Origin: Vibrio sp. SCSIO 43135
GTDB taxonomy: Bacteria; Pseudomonadota; Gammaproteobacteria; Enterobacterales; Vibrionaceae
Direction: 5' to 3'
Assembly: GCF_023716665.1 (NCBI RefSeq)
Contig: NZ_CP071859.1
Location: 806,001 to 870,000 of the forward strand
Length of the DNA stretch: 64,000 nucleotides
The notes under the pieces were generated by a model. The model ran no database searches, was not told where the DNA came from, and saw nothing but the letters and a program-made list of their open reading frames with translations. The position numbers and the translations under genes are program-made. Positions 1 to 9,813 of the stretch are shown in pieces (position 1 is the stretch's first letter; each line of letters begins with the position of its first letter).

Positions 1-126
1 GAACTTCTAACATTAAGTTGTTCTAAAACAGTGGAGAGTTTTGGTAAAGTATCGATAAAGTCATATAAATTCACCTCGCAATAGAGCAAGGACATTGCGC
101 TATCGGTGAGAGTTTGAGAGTGAAGC

Positions 127-1059
127 ATGCAGGAATTGCGATTCGTACTTATTATTGTCGGCGCGCTAGCGATAGCCGCGTTACTGTTTCATGGTCTTTG
201 GACAAGTAAGAAAGAAGGAAAAGCCAAGTTTGGTGATAAGCCACTTGGAAAGTTAAAAGTCGAGAACGACGAATCCCAAGATACACCTCAACGAGCGTTC
301 GCTCCGGAAGATGATTTCGAGATTATTCGCAAGGATCGAAAAGAACCTGATTTTGGCGCTGGTGGCGAGCATGCTGAGGTAGACCCTCTGATAGACGGCT
401 ATGAACCTGAACGAGATATCGCTGATGAGCCAGCCGTAGCCAGTAAAGAAATCACTGAAGAGCTCGATGTTTTACCTTCTTTTAAAGCGATAGAAGAACC
501 AGAGGGTGATACAGAAGTTAGCTCACTAGTTGCTGAAAAAAGTGATGCCGAAAATGTGAATATTGAACCAGACGTTGCCTCTGACGAAGACGTGCAGCAA
601 ACACCAACAAGTGCTGAAAGTCCTGCTGAGCCAGAAATGGAAGTTATAGTGCTAAACGTGCACTGTGCTGGTAATGATGCATTTATTGGTACTAAGCTAT
701 TTGATAGCATGCAGCAAAATGGCTTGTTGTACGGCGAAATGGATATTTTCCACCGCCATTCAGATTTGTCCGGAACAGGTAAAGTGCTGTTTAGTGTCGC
801 GAACATGATGCAACCAGGTACCTTAAAGCATGATGATCCTGCTGAATTTAGTACCAAAGGTATTTCATTCTTTATGACCTTACCTTGCTTTGGTGAAGCC
901 GATCAGAACTTTAAGTTAATGCTAAAGACTGCACAGCAAATTGCAGATGACTTAGGGGGCAATGTATTGGATGACGCTCGAAATCTAATGACCCCTGATC
1001 GTCTAGCTAAATACCGCCGTCAAATCCAAGATTTTGATAACGCTAGAAAAACAGCTTAA
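127..1059 (+). CDS. zipA: Cell division protein ZipA
   Basis: Bitopic inner-membrane protein that tethers FtsZ to the membrane during septation. The 310-residue product starts with a membrane anchor at about residues 5-25, followed by a short basic stretch. A long linker rich in Asp, Glu and Pro (about 50-170) is typical of ZipA. The C-terminal 140 residues form the FtsZ-binding domain and begin near the [11 protein letters not shown] segment. ligA follows 60 bp downstream, the usual zipA-ligA order in gammaproteobacteria. A hairpin lies between the two genes, so ligA may be only partly co-transcribed. The linker is acidic and low-complexity, so identification rests on the two ends and on context. 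Confidence 0.95.
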   Translation: MQELRFVLIIVGALAIAALLFHGLWTSKKEGKAKFGDKPLGKLKVENDESQDTPQRAFAPEDDFEIIRKDRKEPDFGAGGEHAEVDPLIDGYEPERDIADEPAVASKEITEELDVLPSFKAIEEPEGDTEVSSLVAEKSDAENVNIEPDVASDEDVQQTPTSAESPAEPEMEVIVLNVHCAGNDAFIGTKLFDSMQQNGLLYGEMDIFHRHSDLSGTGKVLFSVANMMQPGTLKHDDPAEFSTKGISFFMTLPCFGEADQNFKLMLKTAQQIADDLGGNVLDDARNLMTPDRLAKYRRQIQDFDNARKTA

Positions 1060-1070
1060 GAATCAGCGAA

Positions 1071-1093
1071 GGCTCCTAGAGGGAGCCTTTTTT
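1071..1093 (+). terminator. Intrinsic terminator after zipA
   Basis: A GGCTCC / GGAGCC stem with a five-base loop is followed directly by six T. It lies between the zipA stop and the ligA start and may attenuate read-through into ligA. Confidence 0.75.
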
Positions 1094-1095
1094 AA

Positions 1096-3129
<2,034 letters not shown>

Positions 3130-3155
3130 TTATTTAATCAAGTGTCGATTATGAA

Positions 3156-3188
3156 AGCCTTAGTTCTAATAGAACTAAGGCTTTTTTC
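3156..3188 (+). terminator. Intrinsic terminator after ligA
   Basis: An 11-bp stem (AGCCTTAGTTC paired with GAACTAAGGCT) around a short loop is followed by a T-rich run. It closes the zipA-ligA transcription unit. Confidence 0.9.
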
Positions 3189-3638
3189 TTGTCTGAAATT
3201 TACCCTCATATTTCATGAAAACAATCTACAAGTATTTAAAGTGATCCCGCTCATACCTAGAGGTTGTTGTGCAAGGTTCCACAAAATGATGCGACGCACT
3301 TCAAATTTAATAAATTATCTTAAGGGGTAAGTTATTGTAATTACGTGATTTATCTTTTTTGATCTTGTTTTTTGTTTGAAATGAGGATGTGGATCACTAA
3401 CTTGGGAAAACTTTGCAATGGGTCATATTTTTTTAGTTAAAAATTAAGTTCTGATTGATGTTTTTTGATGCGAAGTTAGTCTTCTAATTATGGATACACG
3501 GCGTGTATGCAGGAAAAAGAAAATCGAAGTTAATGACTAATTTAGATTTTTAACATAGGAAATGATTTCTCCCTTCGGCGGCCAACTTAAGGCGAGGAAT
3601 ATAAAAAGACAGCTATATCCATTTTTAGGAGTTTTTCC
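3189..3638 (+). other. Intergenic leader region of the porin gene
   Basis: This 450-bp A/T-rich stretch between the ligA terminator and the porin start contains no convincing ORF. A 62-codon frame that begins in the ligA terminator has no family character. The last part (about 3490-3638) probably holds the porin promoter and a long 5' leader ending in a good ribosome site (TTTTTAGGAGTTTTTCC before the ATG). I could not assign a specific operator here. Confidence 0.5.
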
Positions 3639-4685
3639 ATGGACAAAATGTTTAAACGCACACTTCTAGGCGCGACTATCGCACTTGCATCAACTGGCGT
3701 AATGGCTAAGCAAGTAGGTGTTAACTCAGACTTTACTGTAGAAGCATACGGTGTTGCTGCAATCTCGATTGTTAACTACAACACTACTGATAATAACGAT
3801 TCAAGTGCTGGCTATGCGGTAGAAAACGAATCTCGTATTGGTTTCCGTGCTCATGGTGATATGTACGAAAACTTCAAGATTACAATGCAGATTGAATCTG
3901 GCTATGTAGATAACACTGACTGGTCACATGGTGGTGTTTCTGGTGGTGTGCTTGGTTTCCGTGATACATACATTGGAGCATCGGGTGACTGGGGTAATGT
4001 TCGTGTTGGTCGTGTTCTTACACCGCTATACGAAATCGTTGACTGGCCTTTCTCTAACCCAGGTCTAGGTTCAGTGTTCGACTGGGGTGGTATCGCAGCT
4101 CACTACGATCGTCAATCAAACCAAGTTCGTTACGATTCAGCTAAATTTGGCGGCTTCTCTTTTGCTGCATCTGTAGGTCGTGACGATGGTGCAAATGGCG
4201 GTGGTGCAGCAACGCGTGATTCTTCATTCGTAAGTGCTAACGCTAAATACAGCTTCGAAAAAGTAACATTAATGGGTGCTGTAGAAACTGGTTCAGACTA
4301 CAACGCTGTTGCTGGTCAAGACAACCTAACATACCTTGTTGGTGCTGAAGCATCACTGCCTGGTGGTTTTGGTCTAGCTGCTGCATATAAGCAAGAAGAG
4401 TTAGATGGTTACCAAGGAACGGCTGGTAGCGAAATTAGCCAAGGTTCTTACTCTATCATCGGTCAGTACTGGAATGGCCCTCTAGGCATCAAAGTAGGCT
4501 ACGCTGCGAACCTAGAATCTGAGCTAAATGGTGCAAAACAGGCTGACTCAGATAGTAACACTATCTCTGGCCAGGTTATGGGTGTTATCAACGGTTTCGT
4601 ACCTTACGTTCGTGTAGCGGGTCGTACTGTTGGCTCAGCAGACACAGATATCGTGACACGTTTTGGTCTTGAATACGGTTTCTAA
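3639..4685 (+). CDS. Outer-membrane general porin (Porin_4/OmpC-like), possibly the chitoporin-position porin of Vibrio
   Basis: Trimeric-type beta-barrel porin for passive uptake of small hydrophilic solutes. The 348-residue precursor has a signal peptide that cleaves after VMA (about residue 23). The mature protein starts with the alternating pattern of a first beta strand (FTVEAYGVAAISI). It has many Gly/aromatic strands, an acidic loop and the C-terminal Phe required for barrel assembly (EYGF). It is a single-gene unit with a long leader and its own terminator. From memory, a porin follows zipA-ligA in V. cholerae and has been linked to chitin-oligosaccharide uptake. That is context only: channel specificity cannot be read from sequence, and OmpU/OmpL-type general porins are the alternative. 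Confidence 0.85.
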   Translation: MDKMFKRTLLGATIALASTGVMAKQVGVNSDFTVEAYGVAAISIVNYNTTDNNDSSAGYAVENESRIGFRAHGDMYENFKITMQIESGYVDNTDWSHGGVSGGVLGFRDTYIGASGDWGNVRVGRVLTPLYEIVDWPFSNPGLGSVFDWGGIAAHYDRQSNQVRYDSAKFGGFSFAASVGRDDGANGGGAATRDSSFVSANAKYSFEKVTLMGAVETGSDYNAVAGQDNLTYLVGAEASLPGGFGLAAAYKQEELDGYQGTAGSEISQGSYSIIGQYWNGPLGIKVGYAANLESELNGAKQADSDSNTISGQVMGVINGFVPYVRVAGRTVGSADTDIVTRFGLEYGF

Positions 4686-4743
4686 GCGAAACTATCAAGA
4701 TAAAAATTTAGATATCTACTGTGTTTTCTCACAGAGTTAAATC

Positions 4744-4772
4744 AAAACGCTGGCTGTTAGTCAGCGTTTTTT
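4744..4772 (+). terminator. Intrinsic terminator after the porin gene
   Basis: AAACGCTG pairs with CAGCGTTT around a TGTTAG-type loop and is followed by T residues. It separates the porin from the downstream lipoprotein gene. Confidence 0.85.
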
Positions 4773-4832
4773 ATAATAATAACAAAAGACTAGGTTGGCT
4801 TTAGTCACCATCAAATAATAAGGCAGAAGTTT

Positions 4833-5660
4833 ATGCAGAAGACAAGTATTGTATTAATTGCTTTCACATTGAGCGCTTGTTCGTCATTAGATTCTAATAG
4901 CGACTTTGTTGATGCAGTGGAGACTATTAAAGACCGTAAAAATTACGTAGAGATTGTCGCGAAAGATCTTACACCTGATTTTAAAGCGGTAGCAGGCCCA
5001 AATGTAATGAGGTCTACGCTAGCTTTGACCGCTAATTTCCCCAAATCAGAAACCAAGGTTCCTGAATCTTTCATTTCTTTTGAAGTAAGCTATTTCCAAA
5101 ATTATGATGAATATGAAACGGTTACTTACAATGGGACTGATTACAAAATTAAGGCTTTAGAGGCAACTAAAAACAGTTGTAATGAACATTGTACTACGAC
5201 GCAGTACGTTAGCTTTCCTATTGATGTCAGTACGATTGAACAATCTGCGGAAGATGGCTTAGTGTTTACCATGACCTCTGCGGGTAAAAGATTGGTCACG
5301 GATTTTGAAATCCCTGCTGGTTACTTCAATGCTGTAGTAGATGAATCAGAGCGATACTTGGCTACAGGTTCATCGGCAGCTGTTGCCGCGCCAGTCGCAG
5401 TCGCTGCACCTGCAGTAGTGAAAGAAGCAAAACCTGACCCCGCTGCTGTAAGTAAACCACAAGAGATGGTTGAATACTGGTACCAAGAAGCATCCGATGC
5501 AGAAAAGCAGCAGTTCACAGATTGGGCATTCCAAAATCGTAAAGGCGATGTTGCGAAACTTTCGACTGATAGCCAAAGTGCACAAATGATGAGCTACTGG
5601 TTTGGTAAAGCGGGTGATAATGAACGCAAACAAATTCTGACTTGGTTATTGAGCCAGTAA
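4833..5660 (+). CDS. Predicted lipoprotein with a duplicated YWF-type C-terminal motif; function unknown
   Basis: The 275-residue protein has a type II signal peptide with lipobox LSAC (Cys16), so a lipid-anchored envelope protein is expected. The middle region (about 20-165) is a beta-rich domain I do not recognise, containing one CNEHC cysteine pair. An Ala/Pro/Val linker (about 180-210) follows. The tail holds two copies of a short motif, YWxxxAxDxExxQxxxW-like, starting near residues 214 and 253. E. coli YccT (DUF2057) ends with one similar YWF...W segment, so the tail may be a shared envelope module. The gene is monocistronic, with a ribosome site (AAGGCAG) before the ATG and a terminator after the stop. 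No enzymatic motif is seen. Confidence 0.8.
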   Translation: MQKTSIVLIAFTLSACSSLDSNSDFVDAVETIKDRKNYVEIVAKDLTPDFKAVAGPNVMRSTLALTANFPKSETKVPESFISFEVSYFQNYDEYETVTYNGTDYKIKALEATKNSCNEHCTTTQYVSFPIDVSTIEQSAEDGLVFTMTSAGKRLVTDFEIPAGYFNAVVDESERYLATGSSAAVAAPVAVAAPAVVKEAKPDPAAVSKPQEMVEYWYQEASDAEKQQFTDWAFQNRKGDVAKLSTDSQSAQMMSYWFGKAGDNERKQILTWLLSQ

Positions 5661-5676
5661 CTGGTCGCTAATTGCA

Positions 5677-5704
5677 AGGGAGCACATAGTGCTCCCTTTT
5701 TTAT
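5677..5704 (+). terminator. Bidirectional terminator
   Basis: AGGGAGCAC / GTGCTCCCT forms a 9-bp stem with a four-base loop followed by TTTTTT on the plus strand. It lies between two convergent genes and probably serves both. Confidence 0.85.
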
Positions 5705-5880
5705 TACTGCTTACTATGCTGGCAGATGACAATCGGCAAATACTTCATTGTGCCATCAGGTAACTCACACATAACCAAAGGACCTGTTGCACTGTTTCCA
5801 TCTTGTGGATCAGCTAGTGCGCTACTGCTAAAAATACTAAAGCTTAGACAGGTAGCGAGGATAAGTATTTTTCTGAACAT
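5704..5880 (-). CDS. Small secreted protein, 58 residues, function unknown
   Basis: The product starts with a clear Sec signal peptide: a basic MFRK N-terminus, a hydrophobic core and a cleavable SSALA-D site at about residue 24. The mature peptide is only about 34 residues and contains two cysteines (MCELPDG and VICQ), suitable for one disulfide in the periplasm. I chose the ATG at 5880 over one 21 bp upstream because AAGGAG lies six bases before it. It converges on the lipoprotein gene with a shared terminator. I do not recognise a family; similar short MCELPDGxxxYLPxxxC proteins may exist in vibrios. Confidence 0.7.
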   Translation of the reverse strand: MFRKILILATCLSFSIFSSSALADPQDGNSATGPLVMCELPDGTMKYLPIVICQHSKQ

Positions 5881-6168
5881 AACGGACTCCTTGACGAGCA
5901 TACCTCAACCGCGAGGTTTGCTGTTAAGTATGGACAAAAAAACAACTCTTTCAAAAAAAAATACAAACTTTCAATTAATTACGTAAAAAATGTAACTTTG
6001 TTAAGGTGAGTAATTCTAAAGGGTTATTACACGATAAGATAAAATCCTGAGCTATCCCAAATTCACAGCACCAAAATAGAGTTAAGAGCGAGGAGTTCAC
6101 TCGCTTTATTTTCAGTGCGTATATTTATAACTGATTGTAAATATTGGTTTTGTCACTAGTCAGTTGAG

Positions 6169-6621
6169 TTATTCCTGCTTGGATACAGTCAGAATGATCC
6201 CTTGAACATCAGTAATGACCACTTTATCGCCCGCTTTTATAGGAGTATCAACTTGGGCAGTCCAGGTTGTGTCACCAAGTTGTATTCTATTTTTTCCAGG
6301 TTCTAGGTCTTTATCGGCTATCAGTGTTTGACCAATAAGTTGTTTATGCTTGTCATTAAGATTTCGGTTATGGTCCGAGCGACGATCTGATTTAAATTGT
6401 CTTCGCCACCATAACCAAGTTGCGACTAACGAAAACACCGCAAATGAGATCCATTGAAGTTGCCAGCTCATTGGGGTGACACTGAGAAGTGCCCCTACTA
6501 GTAGAGCAGAAAGGCCTATCCAAAGAAAATATCCGGCGGTTCCCAATAATTCGGCACCGAGTAGCACTAACCCAAGAGCAAGCCAGTGCCAGTGATTGAG
6601 AGATTCGAGTAATTCAAACAA
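6169..6621 (-). CDS. NfeD-like membrane protein (partner of SPFH/stomatin protein)
   Basis: The 150-residue protein has two to three hydrophobic segments in the first 70 residues and a C-terminal soluble domain of about 70 residues with the pattern of an NfeD OB fold (GQTLIADKDLEPGKNRIQLG then GDKVVITDVQG). NfeD proteins work with SPFH/stomatin proteins in membrane microdomain organisation and membrane-protein quality control. It lies 8 bp after qmcA on the same strand, the conserved pairing. This is the short NfeD1b-type without a serine-protease domain. Start and family are both well supported. Confidence 0.9.
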   Translation of the reverse strand: MFELLESLNHWHWLALGLVLLGAELLGTAGYFLWIGLSALLVGALLSVTPMSWQLQWISFAVFSLVATWLWWRRQFKSDRRSDHNRNLNDKHKQLIGQTLIADKDLEPGKNRIQLGDTTWTAQVDTPIKAGDKVVITDVQGIILTVSKQE

Positions 6622-6629
6622 GTGAGTAC

Positions 6630-7553
6630 CTACTTACCATTTGGTTCTTTTTGCTTAAACATCTCTGCGATACCCGCTACAGAACCCATTAACCCTGATG
6701 CTTCTAATGGTAGCATAATAATTTTTCCGTTTTCTGCTTGACCAATACTCTTCAGTGCATCGGTATAGCCTTGAGCAATAAAGTAATTTACAGCTTGCAT
6801 GTCGCCCTGAGCGATTGCGGTTGAAACCATTTCTGTTGCCTTTGCTTCTGCTTCTGCTGCGCGTTCTCGAGCTTCGGCTTGAAGTATAGCCGCTTGCTTT
6901 TCACCTTCGGCTTTTAGAATTTCAGACTGTTTGTGACCTTCGGCTTTCAGTATCTCGGCTTGACGAACACCTTCAGCTTCTAAAATATCGGCTCGTTTAT
7001 TTCGTTCTGCTTTCATTTGCGCATTCATAGCAGCCGTTAGATCTGATGGTGGTTGAACATCTTTAATTTCGATACGCGTTACTTTGACACCCCACGGATT
7101 GGTCGCTTCATCGACGATGGCCAGTAATTTCGTGTTGATCATATCGCGCTGGCTGAGCATCTCGTCCAGCTCCATAGAGCCTAGCACGGTACGAATATTG
7201 GTAAGGGTTAAGTTACGAATAGCGTGTTCTAAGTCGTTGACTTCGTATGCTGCTCTAGCCGCATCAACCACTTGAACAAAGCAAACCGCGTCGATGACTA
7301 CGTTAGCATTATCTTTAGAAATAACTTCTTGTGCTGGAATGTCGAGTACACGTTCCATCATGTTGATTCGCTGTCCAATACGGTCAATGAAAGGAATGAT
7401 GATATTTAAGCCCGGTTTTAGGGTATGCGTATAGCGACCGAAGCGCTCGACTGTCCAGTTATTGCCTTGAGGAACGGTTTTTACTGAGGCAAATATCACT
7501 GCGAGTGCAACAAGTGTAAATACGCCAATGGTGACTAATGATTCGATAGCCAT
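6630..7553 (-). CDS. qmcA: SPFH/stomatin-family membrane protein QmcA
   Basis: Inner-membrane SPFH protein; E. coli QmcA is a multicopy suppressor of membrane-protease defects. The 307-residue protein has an N-terminal membrane anchor (about 5-24), the SPFH/Band-7 domain (about 25-190) and a long charged coiled coil at about 190-250. The coiled coil is built from repeats of the form (I)LxAEGxxQ, at least four in a row, as in paraslipin-type proteins. A Gly-rich hydrophobic tail follows. The start has a good ribosome site (AAGGAACATCACC). It is the promoter-proximal gene of a two-gene operon with the nfeD-like gene. Confidence 0.92.
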   Translation of the reverse strand: MAIESLVTIGVFTLVALAVIFASVKTVPQGNNWTVERFGRYTHTLKPGLNIIIPFIDRIGQRINMMERVLDIPAQEVISKDNANVVIDAVCFVQVVDAARAAYEVNDLEHAIRNLTLTNIRTVLGSMELDEMLSQRDMINTKLLAIVDEATNPWGVKVTRIEIKDVQPPSDLTAAMNAQMKAERNKRADILEAEGVRQAEILKAEGHKQSEILKAEGEKQAAILQAEARERAAEAEAKATEMVSTAIAQGDMQAVNYFIAQGYTDALKSIGQAENGKIIMLPLEASGLMGSVAGIAEMFKQKEPNGK

Positions 7554-7689
7554 GGTGATGTTCCTTATCGTATTGAAATGTTTGCCTTCCGCTCAATAGG
7601 CTGGGAGGAAGGTGAATCGAGTTGAATATGACTATGATACAGGGGAGTGTGGGCTCAGAAATGAGATGTTAGTTGGTTTTTTACAATAA

Positions 7690-7712
7690 GAAAGGCCGGT
7701 TAAACCGACCTT
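7690..7712 (-). terminator. Intrinsic terminator after cnoX
   Basis: Read on the minus strand, AAGGTCGGTTTAACCGGCCTTT forms a stem followed by CTTATT, just downstream of the cnoX stop. The stem has one G-T style mismatch. Confidence 0.7.
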
Positions 7713-7734
7713 AAACTTCTGAATTTACGTGTAA

Positions 7735-8589
7735 TTAATAGAGTAGAGAATATAGCTGTCTACGATACTTCGCGGCGATAGTATTGCCTTGGCCAAGTGC
7801 ACTCAGAATATCCATAAACGCTTTCTTCAGGTCACCGTCTAATGCATTAAGATCTGTTTTTAGATATCCCCATAATAATTCTAGCGCTTCGTCATCACGG
7901 TTTACCTGATGGTATTGCAACGCTAAATCGGCGGCCAACTTTACATCTTGTGGCGAAGCCTTTAGCGCTGTTTCTAATGCTTGAATTTCTGGGCTGTCGG
8001 CAGCTTGCTTATGAAGCTCTAATTTCGCGACCAATCCTTTGTAATAATTATCTTGGTATTCCAGAGGGATGGTTTGAAGTTGTGATTCTGCTTGATCAAA
8101 CTGTTGCGTTTCGAGCAAACAGTCTGCGATCGCCAGTTTCACCTCACCTTTAGATTTTAGTTCTTCATTCAACTCATTCAATAGACCTAGCGCTTGAGAA
8201 TGCAGGCCTTGTTGCATAAATTCTAACGCTTTGTTCAGCGATAATTCGTCTTGGCTTGGCAGGTGTTTGGTCAACATAGTTTGAATCGCTTCGATAGTTT
8301 GTGGGCCGCCCAACCCATCTACTGCCTGACCATTAATAAATAAAGCGATAGTTGGTAAAGCTTGAACCCCGAACTGCGCAGCGATGGCTTGTTCTTGTTC
8401 GCAGTTTAGTAGTGCTAATGTGAATGCACCATTGTATTGCTGGGCTAAGCCTTGAAGCTGAGGAATGATATCGGCGCTTTCTTGACTCATCGATGCCCAA
8501 AAGTGGATTAAGACGGGAGTCTGCATTGAGCCTTCTAATACTTGACGAAAGTTCTGCTCATTTAGTTCCACAATAAATGGTGATTGCAT
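7735..8589 (-). CDS. cnoX: Chaperedoxin CnoX/YbbN: thioredoxin-fold plus TPR protein
   Basis: Holdase that protects proteins during oxidative (bleach) stress and hands them to DnaK and GroEL in E. coli. The 284-residue protein has an N-terminal thioredoxin fold (about 1-110, cis-Pro in QALPTIAL) and a C-terminal TPR region ending in KYRRQLYSLLY, as in E. coli YbbN. The active-site region reads WASMSQES, so both positions of a CxxC are non-cysteine, including residue 38 where E. coli retains one Cys. Cys63 (LLNCEQEQ), which E. coli uses for mixed disulfides with clients, is kept. It is monocistronic with a ribosome site AAGGTATACC. Confidence 0.92.
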   Translation of the reverse strand: MQSPFIVELNEQNFRQVLEGSMQTPVLIHFWASMSQESADIIPQLQGLAQQYNGAFTLALLNCEQEQAIAAQFGVQALPTIALFINGQAVDGLGGPQTIEAIQTMLTKHLPSQDELSLNKALEFMQQGLHSQALGLLNELNEELKSKGEVKLAIADCLLETQQFDQAESQLQTIPLEYQDNYYKGLVAKLELHKQAADSPEIQALETALKASPQDVKLAADLALQYHQVNRDDEALELLWGYLKTDLNALDGDLKKAFMDILSALGQGNTIAAKYRRQLYSLLY

Positions 8590-8660
8590 TGGTATACCTT
8601 GAGTTGAATTATGTGTTACCTAAGAAATAAGGTTAAGTAGTGGATTTATCAAGGGCAAAA

Positions 8661-8686
8661 ATAAAAAACGCCGCGTGAGCGACGTT
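8661..8686 (-). terminator. Strong intrinsic terminator on the minus strand
   Basis: On the minus strand, AACGTCGC and GCGGCGTT pair around TCAC (one G-T pair) and are followed by TTTTTTAT. No annotated-size gene ends here. It lies about 40 bp after the stop of the 40-codon ORF at 8726-8848 and therefore supports a transcript across that ORF. Confidence 0.8.
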
Positions 8687-8725
8687 GATTATTTCCTCGA
8701 GTGTGAGGAAGGCAAGCAAAGGTGT

Positions 8726-8848
8726 TTACAACATGATAAACAAAGTTAGCGCAACACCCACACTTAACCAGTTTAGTTGGTTTAATGTCATTTGTGTCCA
8801 CCGAATGTAACGCTGATATACAGGTGAGCAGCATGGGGTTTCAGCCAT
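8726..8848 (-). CDS. Candidate small membrane protein, 40 residues
   Basis: The peptide begins MAETPCCSPVYQRYIRW, continues with a polar stretch and ends in a hydrophobic segment (WLSVGVALTLFIML), so a single-pass tail-anchored protein with an adjacent Cys-Cys pair is plausible. Support: a strong minus-strand terminator about 40 bp downstream, and a TATAAG-like -10 sequence with an inverted repeat about 75 bp upstream, in a 380-bp interval that would otherwise be empty. Against: the ribosome site is weak (only A-rich sequence before the ATG) and I recognise no family. Confidence 0.45.
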   Translation of the reverse strand: MAETPCCSPVYQRYIRWTQMTLNQLNWLSVGVALTLFIML

Positions 8849-8924
8849 TTGTTTTAGTGCTAGGTGCTCTTAACAATGACACTGTGTCCACTTCATGGAG
8901 CGGTTTAGCCACGCTACGAGACTT

Positions 8925-8942
8925 ATAATGCCTTCTCATTAT
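8925..8942 (-). promoter_or_regulatory. Inverted repeat upstream of the 40-codon ORF, possible operator
   Basis: ATAATG and CATTAT form perfect 6-bp arms around a 6-base spacer, with a TATAAG hexamer overlapping on the minus strand. The arms resemble Fur half sites, but the spacing is one base longer than the usual Fur box, so the regulator is uncertain. Confidence 0.35.
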
Positions 8943-8972
8943 TACGAAATAATTACAGTGGAAAATATTTTT

Positions 8973-9800
8973 TTATGCCGCCTTTCGCAAAATTTTATCT
9001 AACCAAGCGCCTGGTAATAGCCTTTTGAGTATTGCGAAAACTTTGGTCGGCGTTGTTACTCGGTAGCGGAGCTTAGGCTTGTTGCTTTCCAACGCATGAA
9101 TCAGTGGTGGAATACAGGACTCTGGTGGCAAGACGAAAGCATTTTTGGATTGAGTATCACTAAGTCGGTCCATTTGCTGTTGATAGTGATGCTGGTGAAC
9201 ACTTCCCTCAATTGATACCCATTTTTTAAAAGCAGTTAGCGCGTTGGCTCGAAACGCGGTTTCTATCGGCCCTGGTTCTATTAAAGCGATATGGACACCA
9301 CTGCCGATAAGCTCTAAGCGCACAGTATCGGTCCAACCCTCCAGTGCAAATTTAGAGGCATTGTAAGCGCCGCGGTATTTCATTGCTGCAAATCCTAACA
9401 CCGAACTATTTTGTATAATCCGACCCTGATTATTACTGCGCATTAAAGGAATCAGCTGGGTAGTTAAATGATGCCAACCAAAAAAGTTAGCTTCAAACTG
9501 CTCGCGTAGTCCTTCTGTGGGTAAGTCTTCTAGCGCACCGGGTTGTCCGTAAGCACCGTTGTTGAATAGTGCGTATAAGTTTCCCTGAGTGATTTCAATC
9601 ACTTCGTTGACAGCTCTATCGATGGAGCCCTGATCTGCTAAGTCGAGAACCAAACTAGTAAAACCTTGTTCAATCAATCTATCAACGTCTTTTTGTTGAC
9701 GGCAAGAGGCAATGACCTTGTAGCCTCTATTTTTAAGTGCATGTGCGGCGGTATAGCCAATCCCGGTAGAGCAACCGGTGATTAAAATCCATTTGTTCAT
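8973..9800 (-). CDS. Short-chain dehydrogenase/reductase (SDR)
   Basis: NAD(P)-dependent oxidoreductase of the classical SDR family, 275 residues. The N-terminal Rossmann motif TGCSTGIG (about 8-15), the NNGAYG motif (NAG-type) near residue 86, and the catalytic Ser (QNSSVLG) and YxxxK (YNASK) are all present. The PGPIET segment after the active site is typical. The substrate is unknown; the length and C-terminus suit retinol- or steroid-dehydrogenase-like SDRs that also occur in bacteria. It lies 13 bp after the yfcH-like gene on the same strand, so the two are probably co-transcribed. Its own ribosome site is poor, which fits translational coupling. Confidence 0.88.
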   Translation of the reverse strand: MNKWILITGCSTGIGYTAAHALKNRGYKVIASCRQQKDVDRLIEQGFTSLVLDLADQGSIDRAVNEVIEITQGNLYALFNNGAYGQPGALEDLPTEGLREQFEANFFGWHHLTTQLIPLMRSNNQGRIIQNSSVLGFAAMKYRGAYNASKFALEGWTDTVRLELIGSGVHIALIEPGPIETAFRANALTAFKKWVSIEGSVHQHHYQQQMDRLSDTQSKNAFVLPPESCIPPLIHALESNKPKLRYRVTTPTKVFAILKRLLPGAWLDKILRKAA

Positions 9801-9813
9801 ATAGGTAGGAGTT

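Noticed and set aside
1-74. Open minus-strand frame at the left edge, possible start of a gene divergent from zipA
   Set aside because: Only 24 codons are visible and the GTG has no clear ribosome site. An open frame this short is expected by chance, and I recognise no family.
3142-3330. 62-codon plus-strand ORF after ligA
   Set aside because: It starts inside the ligA terminator hairpin, has no ribosome site and its composition is not protein-like.
3385-3410. CRP-like site upstream of the porin gene
   Set aside because: The right half TCACT is present but the left half matches only two of five positions.
8649-8834. 61-codon minus-strand ORF
   Set aside because: It runs through the terminator stem at 8667-8686 and shows no family features. 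The 40-codon frame in the same interval is a better candidate.
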